A stretch of DNA of 64,000 nt. Origin: Bartonella sp. B1099 (GTDB taxonomy: Bacteria; Pseudomonadota; Alphaproteobacteria; Rhizobiales; Rhizobiaceae). The position numbers and the translations under genes are program-made. Positions 17,722-25,932 of the stretch are shown piece by piece. The notes under the pieces were generated by a model that was not told where the DNA came from, ran no database searches, and saw nothing but the letters and a program-made list of their open reading frames with translations. How positions within the stretch are numbered: the first letter of the stretch is position 1; each line of letters opens with the position of its first letter. The stretch is from assembly GCF_944801835.1 (NCBI RefSeq), contig NZ_CALYLN010000001.1:1382522-1446521 (forward strand), in the 5' to 3' direction.

Positions 17722-18856
17722 ATGTCAACGATTTATGATTGGTCTTTGAGCGCCTCTGAGAATGGTGGGGCAGATAGCTTGATTAATTGGTCAGAGGGAC
17801 AGCACCCTAACACGGTCAATAACAGCGCGCGTTTTATGATGCAAAGAGTCAGTGAGTATTTATCCGATACGGGGGGGGGTATTGAGGGTATTATTACAGT
17901 TGATCAAAAACAAAAGACGAGTGCGATACGTCTTCAAAGTCAATCGAAATTTTTAGCGTATAAGAATGGTATCACGGTTTGTTTTAAAGCGAAAGGTAAA
18001 AACGTTGGGGCGACCACGATTGCTTTGGATAATTTGGCTGCTAAGCCCGTTTATAAGGCGACAGAAAGCGGTTTATTAGCCTTATCGGGAGGCGAGATCC
18101 AAGAGGGCTGTCTTTATACTGTTATGTATGATGAAGAGATAAGCGGTTGGCAAATTCTCAATCCAACAAGGGGAAAAGCGTCTTCTTTAAAACGCCTACC
18201 GTCTGGTTTTATTGGTCCTTTTGCAATGGAACGCTTGCCGGAAGGCTGGTTAGTCTGTGATGGGCGTGCTTATTTGCGAAGCAGTTATAGAGCGTTGTTT
18301 GACGCGATAGGAACGACATGGGGCGCGGGAGATGGCGTTTCGACATTTAATGTTCCCGATTTTCGGGGGATGTTTTTACGGGGCACAGATTATGAACGTG
18401 GTCTAGACCCTTGGCGTTTTTGCCAGCCAGCAAGCGTGTTCTTTAAAAGCGCATGAACATTTAATAGGACCGGCTTCTTCGGTTGACCGTTCTTCACGCA
18501 AGAAACGAGATGTTTCTTCTTCTGAAGCTTCTTTGCCAAGGCGAAAGAGATCACTGGATGAAGAGGAGTGTTTAGGGTTGAGTGGTGATGCCTTGGAAAT
18601 GTGTAATCAAGAATTTGATCAAATCGCAGGAAGTTCACAAGTAGAGGTTCCCTTTTGGTTTACCGATAAAGATAAGCCGCCGCGCTTGCCTTGGTTTATT
18701 CGAAGCCCCTTTGCGAACTTTTTATATTATTCGACGCCTCTCAAAGAGGGCATTCATGATAGGGCGCATCATGATCATCATCTTATGTCAGAGAGGGTTG
18801 GTGGCGCTGAAACGCGCCCCGTTAATGTGAGTGTAATTTATGGGATTAAAACATGA
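17722..18856 (+). pseudogene. tail-collar domain fibre protein, copy 3, split by a frameshift
   Basis: The first part runs in frame from ATG 17722 and matches copies 1 and 2 through the collar domain, ending FRGMFLRGTDYERGLDPWRF. Right after a five-T run (18417-18421) the frame breaks and stops at 18456. The expected continuation lies in another + frame: ASQQACSLKAHEH corresponds to ASVQTDLMESHEH in copy 1, and that frame runs on to the shared ETRPVNVSVIYGIKT end. Removing one T restores a protein of about 377 residues with a Lys/Arg/Ser-rich insert. It could be a pseudogene, a phase-variable gene or a sequencing error in a homopolymer. Confidence 0.8.
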
Positions 18857-18865
18857 GGAGTTGAA

Positions 18866-19099
18866 ATGACCTTAAAACCGTTTGCGATATCAGAGCTTAG
18901 CGACCCGTCCCAAGTACGGGTCGTTTTGTATTCAGGGGGAGGCTTTTTGCATACGCCGCTTCAAGGGATTGTTGATTTAGTGACAACAGCTTTGAAAACA
19001 GAGTTTGATGGTTCGCAGAAAGAGATGGAGAAACGCTTAGAGAGCTTAAGCGCAGATCTTGAGGATTTGAAAGAGTGTTCTTTGGATGAAGCTCTTTAG
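18866..19099 (+). CDS. small conserved-context protein, unknown
   Basis: The 77-residue protein has a strand-rich first half (FAISELSDPSQVRVVLYSGGG) and an acidic helical second half (EKRLESLSADLEDLKE). It lies between the collar paralogues and the long fibre gene with a ribosome site (GAGTTGAA). It could be a fibre adaptor or chaperone. The family is not recognised. Confidence 0.5.
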   Translation: MTLKPFAISELSDPSQVRVVLYSGGGFLHTPLQGIVDLVTTALKTEFDGSQKEMEKRLESLSADLEDLKECSLDEAL

Positions 19100-19120
19100 A
19101 GGGAGTAAGGAGGAAAGCAG

Positions 19121-22100
19121 ATGAAGATCCCCGATCATAGTCATGAATATTTGATACCGGTGGCAACTGAAGAGGAAATCAGAGAAGGCACCTCGCAAAG
19201 TAGCGTTGTTGTTCCGAAGATTTTAGGGACAGCCTCTTTGTATTCGTATGAGACTTTTGCACCGTTAGAACAGGTTGTGAATGCAAGGCAAGAGGCAGAA
19301 AAAGCGATGGCGCGTGCAAATGGTGCGCAACAGGTTGCAGAAGAAGCTAAGAGGGGCTCAGATCAAGCGCTCACAGAGGTAACAAAAACGGTTCAAACGG
19401 TTAATGTAGCGCTTACAACCTCCAGTGAAGCGAAGGAAGCGATTACAGCAGCAACAGCAATCGCCAATGAAGCAAAAGAGACAGCGGATAGCGCCAAGGG
19501 CTTAGCCGAAGAAGCCCAAAATGCCTCTGATGCTGCAAAGCACATAGCAGAAGAGACCAAAGCAGCGGTTGATAGAGCTTCAGGGGAAATCAGTGGTACG
19601 AAAGGTTCACTGGCTACGGCATTGGAAAGTTTTGCAGAGGTCAAGCAGGTAAGTGACAGTGCAGTGAATGTCTCGACAGAAGCCAAGAAGTTAGCTGATG
19701 AATCGAAATCGATTGCTGAACGTGCAGAACAAACAGCGCGAGAAGCTTCCCAAACAGCGACAGAGACGTCCCAAGTAGCCGCGACAGCGGTAGCAACGTG
19801 TCATGAAGTCAAGACGGTAGCGACCCAAGCCAGTCTTAAGGCAGATGGAGCCAAACAGACAGCCGATGATGCCAAGGATATGGCGGAAGAGGCAAAAGGT
19901 TTATCGGAACGTGCGACGGCTTCAGTTACAGAACTGACAAAAACAGCAGAGCAAATCCAAACGCGTTCTAATGAAGTGTTGAGGAATGCAAAAGAAGCCA
20001 AGAATAAAGCAGAAAGTTTAGAGACTATTGCTAATGCAGCAAAACAAACGAGTGATGATGCAGCACAAACAGCGACAGCAGCAAAGAGTCTATCAGAAGA
20101 AGCAAAACGAGAAGCCGGTGTTGCAAAGACCACAGCTTTAGACGCTAAAAGCGCGGCAGATAGTGCAAACACGAAAGCCGAGCAGGCACAACAGGCAGCA
20201 ACAACGGCATCTCAAATAGCTTCTGAGGCTAAGACAGTTGCAGAGCAAGCCTTACAAGCCGATAGACAAGCGGTTCGTGAAGGGAGTGAAGCATCCAAAA
20301 GTTTAGCAGAAGCCGTTCAGAAGAAAGCTGAGGCAGCAGAGAGAGTTGCACAAGAAAGTAAGAGTGTTTGTGAAGAAGCCAAACAGCTCGCAACAGAAGC
20401 TAAAAATGCCTCTACAAGTGCGCTTAGAGAATCGAGTGATGCGAAGGAGAAAGCTTCTACAGCGCTTACATCAGTCAATGATGTCAAGGGGATTTCTGAA
20501 GAAGTTAAAGGTTTAGCAGAAAAAGCAACGACATCATCTACAGAAGCGCAAAAAACCGCCGATGAAGCATTAAGAGAAGCAAATGCAGCGAAAACAATGG
20601 CGGATACGGCATCTAGCACAGCTCATGATGCCAAGGGGATTGCTGAGGAAACTAAACAAACGCTTGGAGATGTTAAAAGCGTTGCAGACACGGCATTATC
20701 GACAGCCACTACAGCTAAGCAGAAAGGTGATGAGATAAGCCAGCAAACTTCAGAAGTCTTAACGAAGTCTGGTGAAGCAAAGGCTAAAGCGGAAGAGGCA
20801 CAACGGTTGGCATCAAGCTCACAAGAGGCAGCAGAAACAGCAAAGGCTAAAGCCGAAAGCGTAGAGGCAGTTGCGAATGAAGCTTCACAGACAGCAATAT
20901 CTGCGAAGAGCCTATCAGAGGAAGCAAAAGAAGAAGCAAGCAATGCCACAACGATAGCCTTGGAAGCGAAAAGTTCTGCGGATAGTGCGTCGGCGAAATC
21001 AGAGCAAGCCCAGCAGAGTGCAACCGAAGCCACGCGAATAGCCAAAGAAGCCAAAGCAGCAGCAGAAGCGGCAGCGCGTTCAGGAGAGGCGGCAGGGCAG
21101 GTAAGTTCAGAAGCCGTTAAGGGCATAGCGGAAGCAGCGAAGAGCAAAGCGGAAGCAGCAGAGAAGGTAGCAGAAGAAACGAAAGGAGCTTTGGATAGTC
21201 TAAAACAAGTAGCCAATAGTGCGAAGTCGACCGCCGAAGAGGCAAAAAAGGTAGCCGATGGTGCACAAAAGAAGGCATCACAGGTAGAGACAGTAGCGGG
21301 TGAAGCTGAAAAGATAGCGAAAGAAGCCAAACAGACAGCAGGCTATGCCAACCATGAGGCGGAACAAGCGCGCAGTGAGGTAGAAAAGGCAAAAAGTACA
21401 GCTCATGAAGGGTGGAGTACAGCTCACAAAGCGAAGGAAGTAGCCGATGACGCTAAGACTATAGCAAGTTTAGCGCGTACGTACGCAGATGAAGCCAAGA
21501 AAAAAGCCGAAACAGCAGATTCACAATCCTATCAAGCCAAGGGTGAAGTAGACAAAGCTAAGGAAATAGCTAATAGTGCAAAATATACAGCCGAACAAGC
21601 ACAGAAAGCGGCAGAAACAGCGGGTAAAAAAGCAGATTCTTTAGAAACAGAAGCGCGAGAGGCACAAAAAATAGCTAAGGAAGCCAAGGAAAAAGCAGGC
21701 TACGCTGAACATGATGCGCGACAAGCCCGTAGTGAGGCAGAATCCGCAAAAAATATAGCTTATAACGCTAGTAGTACAGCTTATAATGCGAAGGAAGTGG
21801 CAGATAATGCTAGGACTACAGCAAGCTTAGCGGAAATGGCAGGTGAAGAAGCCAAGAAAATAGCGGAGAAAGCCGATAACCGCGCGTATGAAGCTAAAGG
21901 TGAAGTAGGGAAAGCCAAGGAATTAGCGGAGAGTGCGAAGTCCATAGCCCAATCTGCGGAGAGAGCGGCTGAAGAAGCTAAGAAAACAGCCAATACAGCA
22001 TGGTCAAAGGCGGATGGAGCGAATGATGCGGTAAAGGCTATAAAAGATACAGCAAGTTATGCAAAACATGAAGCAGGACAGGCGCGGTCAATAGCAGAAA

Positions 22101-23383
22101 AGGCAGAGAAAACAGCCTCGTCTGCGGTAAGTAGGGTTATCGATATCAATCAAGTGGTTGAGAATTTTAAAGCCCCCGTAAGTTTAGCGCGGATGTATTC
22201 AGACGAAGCCAAGAAAAAAGCGGAAGCAGCAGATTCAAAAGCTTATCAAGCCAAGGGCGAAGCCACTAAAGCTAAGGAAACAGCCGATAGAGCGAAAAGG
22301 ACAGCGGAAGAAGCCAAAGGAGTTGCAGATCAAGCAAAGAAAACCGCCGATACAACGAAGCAAGAGCTTGGAGGTCTCAAAAGTTCTTTAGCAACAGCAA
22401 CGGCAGCTCAAACAACAGCAACAGCAGCAAAAGCACTAGCAGAAAAGATAAATACTTTACTGAAACAGTCTAATTTAACGATTTTGTCAAATTCTACCCC
22501 GTTTCTTGTTGCTACAGGCAAAGCGCAATTAACGGTAAAAAAAGGAACGACCCTAACCTTGGGAGTAGGCAATGATATTTTGGTTGTAAGTTATACGGTA
22601 GACACGAGAATAGATATTTCTTCTCTTTCTGCGGGCAAGGATTATTATGTTTATTTGGTTTCTGATGGAGGACAGTCTCATAAATTTGTTGTATCGGAAA
22701 ACTCTACGTATCCAAGGAATTACACCGTCAATAATTCGCGCAAGATAGGAGGGTTTCACACGCTTTGTGCGGATGTTGGTACGATTTCTGGTCATCTCTT
22801 ATCGGGTTATCGTGCAGGGGATATATTACCCCACTCTGTTTGGTGTCTCAATCACCGCCCTTATAGTTCACCAGAAGGAATGGTTTACGACTTCTCTACA
22901 GATCTTTGGGTTGATATTTATCTTCAGTCAGGCGACGGTGTAAATACGAAATCGGTTTATCGTGCAAATGTAACAACTAACCGTAGTTATATGCAGCATA
23001 CAACAGATATGATGCTTGTAAATAAGTCATTATTAAGTGATGAAGAATTTGCTTCTGCTATGCATGGGAGTAATGATAAGACAAGTATTCAAGGTAAAAA
23101 GGCACCTTCTCCAAAATATTCCGGAGGACATAGGGATACGGCAAATCGTCGTATGATTTCTCATATAGGATGTGAGGATGGTTGCGGCTATATGTGGCAG
23201 TTTTTGTCAGGATCTATTTTTTTCTCAACAGCAGATAATGTAGATCTTAAGGCAATGGTAGCTGGAGGGACTTGGAATATTGAAGGGGATAGCCACCGAT
23301 TTGGTCGAGGATATATATCTATCAATGCTGCAAATGAACAAGTTTCGGCGCGTGGATGCAGCCGCTCACGTAGATTTATTTGA
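19121..23383 (+). CDS. very long coiled-coil tail fibre
   Basis: The 1420-residue product has three parts. A short N-terminal domain (1-55, IPDHSHEYLIPVATEEE) probably joins the tail. An almost uninterrupted Ala/Lys/Glu/Thr-rich coiled coil (about 55-1100) is built of repeated heptad-like units (AEEAK, AKxAAD, EAQKxA). A globular C-terminal domain of about 310 residues (from TILSNSTPF) has beta strands and a Cys/Trp-rich end (HIGCEDGCGYMW, RGCSRSRRF), probably the receptor-binding tip. Two longer homologous blocks lie inside the coil. An antisense open frame is a codon-bias shadow. Confidence 0.75.
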   Translation: MKIPDHSHEYLIPVATEEEIREGTSQSSVVVPKILGTASLYSYETFAPLEQVVNARQEAEKAMARANGAQQVAEEAKRGSDQALTEVTKTVQTVNVALTTSSEAKEAITAATAIANEAKETADSAKGLAEEAQNASDAAKHIAEETKAAVDRASGEISGTKGSLATALESFAEVKQVSDSAVNVSTEAKKLADESKSIAERAEQTAREASQTATETSQVAATAVATCHEVKTVATQASLKADGAKQTADDAKDMAEEAKGLSERATASVTELTKTAEQIQTRSNEVLRNAKEAKNKAESLETIANAAKQTSDDAAQTATAAKSLSEEAKREAGVAKTTALDAKSAADSANTKAEQAQQAATTASQIASEAKTVAEQALQADRQAVREGSEASKSLAEAVQKKAEAAERVAQESKSVCEEAKQLATEAKNASTSALRESSDAKEKASTALTSVNDVKGISEEVKGLAEKATTSSTEAQKTADEALREANAAKTMADTASSTAHDAKGIAEETKQTLGDVKSVADTALSTATTAKQKGDEISQQTSEVLTKSGEAKAKAEEAQRLASSSQEAAETAKAKAESVEAVANEASQTAISAKSLSEEAKEEASNATTIALEAKSSADSASAKSEQAQQSATEATRIAKEAKAAAEAAARSGEAAGQVSSEAVKGIAEAAKSKAEAAEKVAEETKGALDSLKQVANSAKSTAEEAKKVADGAQKKASQVETVAGEAEKIAKEAKQTAGYANHEAEQARSEVEKAKSTAHEGWSTAHKAKEVADDAKTIASLARTYADEAKKKAETADSQSYQAKGEVDKAKEIANSAKYTAEQAQKAAETAGKKADSLETEAREAQKIAKEAKEKAGYAEHDARQARSEAESAKNIAYNASSTAYNAKEVADNARTTASLAEMAGEEAKKIAEKADNRAYEAKGEVGKAKELAESAKSIAQSAERAAEEAKKTANTAWSKADGANDAVKAIKDTASYAKHEAGQARSIAEKAEKTASSAVSRVIDINQVVENFKAPVSLARMYSDEAKKKAEAADSKAYQAKGEATKAKETADRAKRTAEEAKGVADQAKKTADTTKQELGGLKSSLATATAAQTTATAAKALAEKINTLLKQSNLTILSNSTPFLVATGKAQLTVKKGTTLTLGVGNDILVVSYTVDTRIDISSLSAGKDYYVYLVSDGGQSHKFVVSENSTYPRNYTVNNSRKIGGFHTLCADVGTISGHLLSGYRAGDILPHSVWCLNHRPYSSPEGMVYDFSTDLWVDIYLQSGDGVNTKSVYRANVTTNRSYMQHTTDMMLVNKSLLSDEEFASAMHGSNDKTSIQGKKAPSPKYSGGHRDTANRRMISHIGCEDGCGYMWQFLSGSIFFSTADNVDLKAMVAGGTWNIEGDSHRFGRGYISINAANEQVSARGCSRSRRFI

Positions 23384-23392
23384 GAGGTTAAA

Positions 23393-23722
23393 ATGTTTTC
23401 TTATCCAGAACACTTAAATACGAAGCAAGATTATCTAAATATGCTCGAATTTGATAGGGAAGAAACGGTAAAAAGGCTAGAGCAGCTTTTATCAACGCGT
23501 TTTTATTGGGTCTTTATCAAAGAGCTCAGTGAAGGAGAAGAGGGGGTAGAAGATGACACGCATAAGGTTGCTCTCATAACCGAAATGCCGTCTGATCTCA
23601 ATGGAGATTTTGTCAAAAAGCGTTGTCAGTATGAATTACAGGAAAGCGAATATGCACCGCTTTTTCAACTTGGCTTTCGTGTTGAAGAAGTCGAGCAGTT
23701 GATCAAAGAGCATAGCCAATAG
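23393..23722 (+). CDS. hypothetical protein downstream of the long fibre
   Basis: The 109-residue acidic protein (FYWVFIKELSEGEEGVEDDTHKV...MPSDLNGDF) has no motif I recognise. Position and size suggest a tail-fibre assembly chaperone, a common partner of long fibres. It begins 9 nt after the fibre stop and is followed by a terminator, so it closes this transcription block. Confidence 0.5.
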   Translation: MFSYPEHLNTKQDYLNMLEFDREETVKRLEQLLSTRFYWVFIKELSEGEEGVEDDTHKVALITEMPSDLNGDFVKKRCQYELQESEYAPLFQLGFRVEEVEQLIKEHSQ

Positions 23723-23748
23723 AAGATCATAAAAGAAGATTTTAATCC

Positions 23749-23774
23749 AGCCTCACAGATGTGGGGCTTTTTTT
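23749..23774 (+). terminator. intrinsic terminator between fibre block and lysis genes
   Basis: AGCCTCAC (23749-23756) pairs with GTGGGGCT (23761-23768; one G-U) around an AGAT loop and is followed by a T run to 23774. The endolysin gene starts 12 nt later at 23787, so lysis genes need readthrough or a separate start. Confidence 0.75.
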
Positions 23775-23786
23775 ATGGAGGGTCAG

Positions 23787-24449
23787 ATGAGAAAGATATC
23801 AAAGGAAGGATTAGAGCTTATCAAACAGTGGGAAGGGTTACGTTTAGAGGCTTATAGAGATGTAGCATGTATCTGGACGATAGGGTATGGTCACACCAGC
23901 AATGCCGGTCAACCGCTTGTTAAAAAAGGCATGCGTATCACACAAGAGCAAGCAGAAGAAATTCTTTGTGAAGACTTAAAGCAATTTGAGAAGACGGTAG
24001 AGGAATCGGTGACCGTTTCATTAACGGATTGCCAATTCGCGGCATTGGTATCGTTTTGTTATAACGTAGGAACGAAAGCCTTTAGCAAGTCAACGTTGTT
24101 GAAGAAGCTTAATCAAGGGGATTATGAAGCTGTTCCTAGTGAATTACAGAAATGGAATAAGATAGGGGGTAAGCCTTTTGTGGGATTATCCAACCGTCGA
24201 GCAGCCGAAGCCGGTTTGTGGGCGAAAGGGTCTTACATTGCTTCGAACTATCACAGGGTAGAAACGAAGGAGAGAACAGGTCTTTTCAAGATAGAGGCGC
24301 TAGCCCCGATTATAGGGTCTTGTTCAGGATTTGGAGGCTTTTTTGTTGGTAATGGACCAATTCAGTGGGCGTTAGCAGGGATTATGGTTTTAGCGGCGTG
24401 TACAGGACTGGTGATTGTTGCCAAACGTTTTAAGGAACAGCGCTTGTGA
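23787..24449 (+). CDS. phage endolysin (GH24, T4/P22-type lysozyme) with C-terminal membrane anchor
   Basis: The 220-residue protein carries the complete E-8-D-5-T active site of phage lysozymes: Glu16, Asp25 and Thr31 in WEGLRLEAYRDVACIWTIGYGHT spacing. The helical lobe contains SFCYNVG and NRRAAEAGLW. It cleaves peptidoglycan. The last 55 residues add one membrane helix (WALAGIMVLAACTGLVIVA), which plain T4 lysozyme lacks, so it may be tethered to the inner membrane. The start at 23787 has GGAGG upstream; that sequence would be coding if the ATG at 23775 were used. Confidence 0.9.
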   Translation: MRKISKEGLELIKQWEGLRLEAYRDVACIWTIGYGHTSNAGQPLVKKGMRITQEQAEEILCEDLKQFEKTVEESVTVSLTDCQFAALVSFCYNVGTKAFSKSTLLKKLNQGDYEAVPSELQKWNKIGGKPFVGLSNRRAAEAGLWAKGSYIASNYHRVETKERTGLFKIEALAPIIGSCSGFGGFFVGNGPIQWALAGIMVLAACTGLVIVAKRFKEQRL

Positions 24450-24492
24450 TTTGGGGGCGCAAAATAGGGAGCACGCTTATGTGGTTGGTCAA

Positions 24493-24708
24493 ATGAGTAG
24501 AAAGCGTAAACCGGAACAAGATCTCACGGAGACAGAACAACAGCTTCTTCATGAGATGATAGAGACGTATCAAGGCTTAAAGATGATGTCACGCATTATG
24601 AAGTGGTTAGCCTTCATTGTCTTTATGTTTGTCATCGATTTATCCCGTTTCATAGATGCGCTAGATAATCACTTCTCACACTTTAAAAAATGGATAACTA
24701 AGAGTTAG
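24493..24708 (+). CDS. small membrane protein, possible holin
   Basis: The 71-residue protein has a charged N-terminus (MSRKRKPEQDLTETEQQ), one clear transmembrane helix (WLAFIVFMFVIDLS, about 42-58) and a basic tail. Placed directly after an endolysin and ending the cluster, it could be a holin or spanin-like protein. A longer frame from 24415 overlaps the endolysin end; the start at 24493 avoids that but has only a weak ribosome site. Confidence 0.5.
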   Translation: MSRKRKPEQDLTETEQQLLHEMIETYQGLKMMSRIMKWLAFIVFMFVIDLSRFIDALDNHFSHFKKWITKS

Positions 24709-25215
24709 AGATTTACAAAATCTTTTCTTTAAAATCGCAAAAAAATCACCTCGAAAAGAAGTTTTGATTCGCAATAATTGAGAGCAAGTTGCGAAATCCT
24801 ATTCCCCAACTTTTATTTATTTATCCCTTACAATAAAAAAGATCTATAAATACAGTAGGTTATTTTTATATAAAACTTGCACTTTATCCGTGAAGGGTAT
24901 AACGATAAATCCATTGAGCACCACCATCTTTACGTTTGTGGAGTAACAAGCCGGCACCATCGTTATATTTGCCAGCCCCCAATGTTGCGACAGACCTTGC
25001 ATTAAGACGGTTCATAAGAGCCATTTTTAGTCCTTTCTTTAACAATTTTTACCCACACGCCAGCCCCGCTTTTGATGTGCAAGGGAATGATTTTGATTGA
25101 TTCAAGATAAACAGCTTTGAAATGAGAGAATCTTACGTTATTCGGGACTCTCATTCAATATGAACAACGCTAGATTTTCATTATAAATCAATGTGTTATC
25201 CTTCCCATAGCCCCG
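24709..25215. other. AT-rich junction between the two phage-like clusters
   Basis: 507 bp with no intact gene. Its one recognisable content is a reverse-strand integrase N-terminal remnant (24884-25024). The rest is AT-rich, with a short inverted repeat CGCAA/TTGCG near 24770. I see no attachment-site duplication. It marks a breakpoint: podovirus-type genes end to the left and Mu/P2-type genes begin to the right. Confidence 0.6.
24884..25024 (-). pseudogene. remnant of a P4-type tyrosine integrase (N-terminal arm-binding domain)
   Basis: Reverse-strand reading from ATG 25024 gives 46 residues (MALMNRLNARSVATLGAGKY, then NDGAGLLLHKRKDGG and a WIYRYTLHG end) before TAA. This is the standard start of phage/island integrases, whose usual continuation (RRREMGLG and about 350 more residues) is absent. 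The arm-type DNA-binding domain alone remains, so it cannot recombine DNA. A related, also broken fragment lies at 63584-63808 on the other strand. Confidence 0.7.
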
Positions 25216-25560
25216 ATGATACAAAAGGTGCGTGATGTTTTTGGTGGGGACAATTCTCTTATTCGTTTATCTTCAGACAGTGTGAAACATATTTTGTTAG
25301 AGCATCAAGCGCGTTCCCTTCACTTGGAGGATTTTCGTGGTGCCATTCAAACCTTCATAAAACCTTACGGTATCATCAGGCGAAAAGATACGCAGGGTGT
25401 TTTGTTTTTTGGTGAAAGTGGAGGGGCATGGTGGCGCTTTGCAGTCAAATTTGTGGCAAGTAAACAAGAATGGTGGCTGACTTCCATGCATAAAAAGAGC
25501 TTTCGCGAAATTCAACGTTTGTTAGAGGCGGCTGAAAAGAAGGATGAACGGTTGTTGTAA
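25216..25560 (+). CDS. PBECR-like nuclease domain, probably a truncated Mu gpF-type protein
   Basis: The 114-residue product has the layout of phage-associated barnase/EndoU/ColicinE5/RelE-like (PBECR) nuclease domains: VKHILLEHQ, then a beta sheet with GVLFFGESGGAWWRFAVKF and a final WWLTSMHKKSFREI strand-helix. These domains are often fused to the C-terminus of Mu gpF/SPP1 gp7-type head morphogenesis proteins. That partner is absent and this stands just before a Mu-like protease gene, so I read it as the surviving end of a deleted gene. It may still be expressed. The exact subfamily is uncertain. Confidence 0.55.
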   Translation: MIQKVRDVFGGDNSLIRLSSDSVKHILLEHQARSLHLEDFRGAIQTFIKPYGIIRRKDTQGVLFFGESGGAWWRFAVKFVASKQEWWLTSMHKKSFREIQRLLEAAEKKDERLL

Positions 25561-25567
25561 AGAGAAT

Positions 25568-25590
25568 ACCGCAAAGCTCTTTCGGTTTTT
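25568..25590 (+). terminator. intrinsic terminator after the nuclease fragment
   Basis: ACCG (25568-25571) and AAA (73-75) pair with TTT and CGGT (25583-25586) with one bulged C and a short GCTC loop, followed by five T. The same motif recurs in altered form at 25785-25810 in the second unit of the tandem duplication. Confidence 0.5.
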
Positions 25591-25613
25591 GTGAGAAGAG
25601 TTGTTGTGTGAGA

Positions 25614-25714
25614 GAGAATGAGAAGGCGTGGAGGGCGGTCAACTCCTCGCAGATCCGGCAAAGCCGTCCTGGCAAAACTGGCTCACGCCTCGCGGGTAAT
25701 CTAACAGTTTAAAT
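25614..25714 (+). ncRNA. candidate structured RNA, copy 1 of a tandem pair
   Basis: This 101-bp, GC-rich block in an AT-rich intergenic region is repeated at 25832-25932 with six differences; the first 59 bases are identical. A 7-bp closing stem joins AGGCGTG (25624-25630) to CACGCCT (25684-25690). Inside lies a hairpin CGGC-AAA-GCCG (25656-25666) and a possible GAG/CTC hairpin. All differences lie outside these stems, as expected for a conserved structured RNA. The strand is not certain because stems look alike on both strands. Known Bartonella RNA families could not be compared here. Confidence 0.5.
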
Positions 25715-25831
25715 ATTCAAAAGCAATCTTTTAAAAAAAAAACGCGTTTTGAGAGAGGCTTTTTTGTAAAGGCAAGAAAGCGCACACCGCAAAGCTTTGT
25801 TGGCTTTGTAAAGAAGGAACCAGTGTGTGGG

Positions 25832-25932
25832 GAGAATGAGAAGGCGTGGAGGGCGGTCAACTCCTCGCAGATCCGGCAAAGCCGTCCTGGTATAACTGGC
25901 TCACGCCTCGTGAGTACGCTAACAGTTTAAAT
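25832..25932 (+). ncRNA. candidate structured RNA, copy 2 of a tandem pair
   Basis: The second copy of the element at 25614-25714 is offset by 218 bp. The closing stem and inner CGGC-AAA-GCCG hairpin are unchanged. The differences cluster in the unpaired GGTATAACT segment and in the 3' CGTGAGTACG segment. The sequence on either side is also duplicated but more diverged, so the whole unit of about 200 bp was duplicated and only the core has been held constant. It lies about 280 bp before the Mu-like protease gene. Confidence 0.5.

Noticed and set aside
15690..18856. Diversity-generating retroelement acting on the collar genes
   Set aside because: No reverse transcriptase or template repeat is visible nearby; variation looks like ordinary divergence or recombination.
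20623..21330. 235-codon reverse-strand ORF in the long fibre gene
   Set aside because: It mirrors Ala/Lys/Glu-rich codons of the coiled coil and gives a Ser/Ala/Phe-rich peptide with no ribosome site: a codon-bias shadow.
25624..25690. tRNA-like gene suggested by a 7-bp closing stem
   Set aside because: No T-loop, no recognisable D-arm or anticodon loop, and no CCA end.
25614..25932. Possible CRISPR array
   Set aside because: There are only two copies, 218 bp apart, 101 bp long, and no cas genes nearby.
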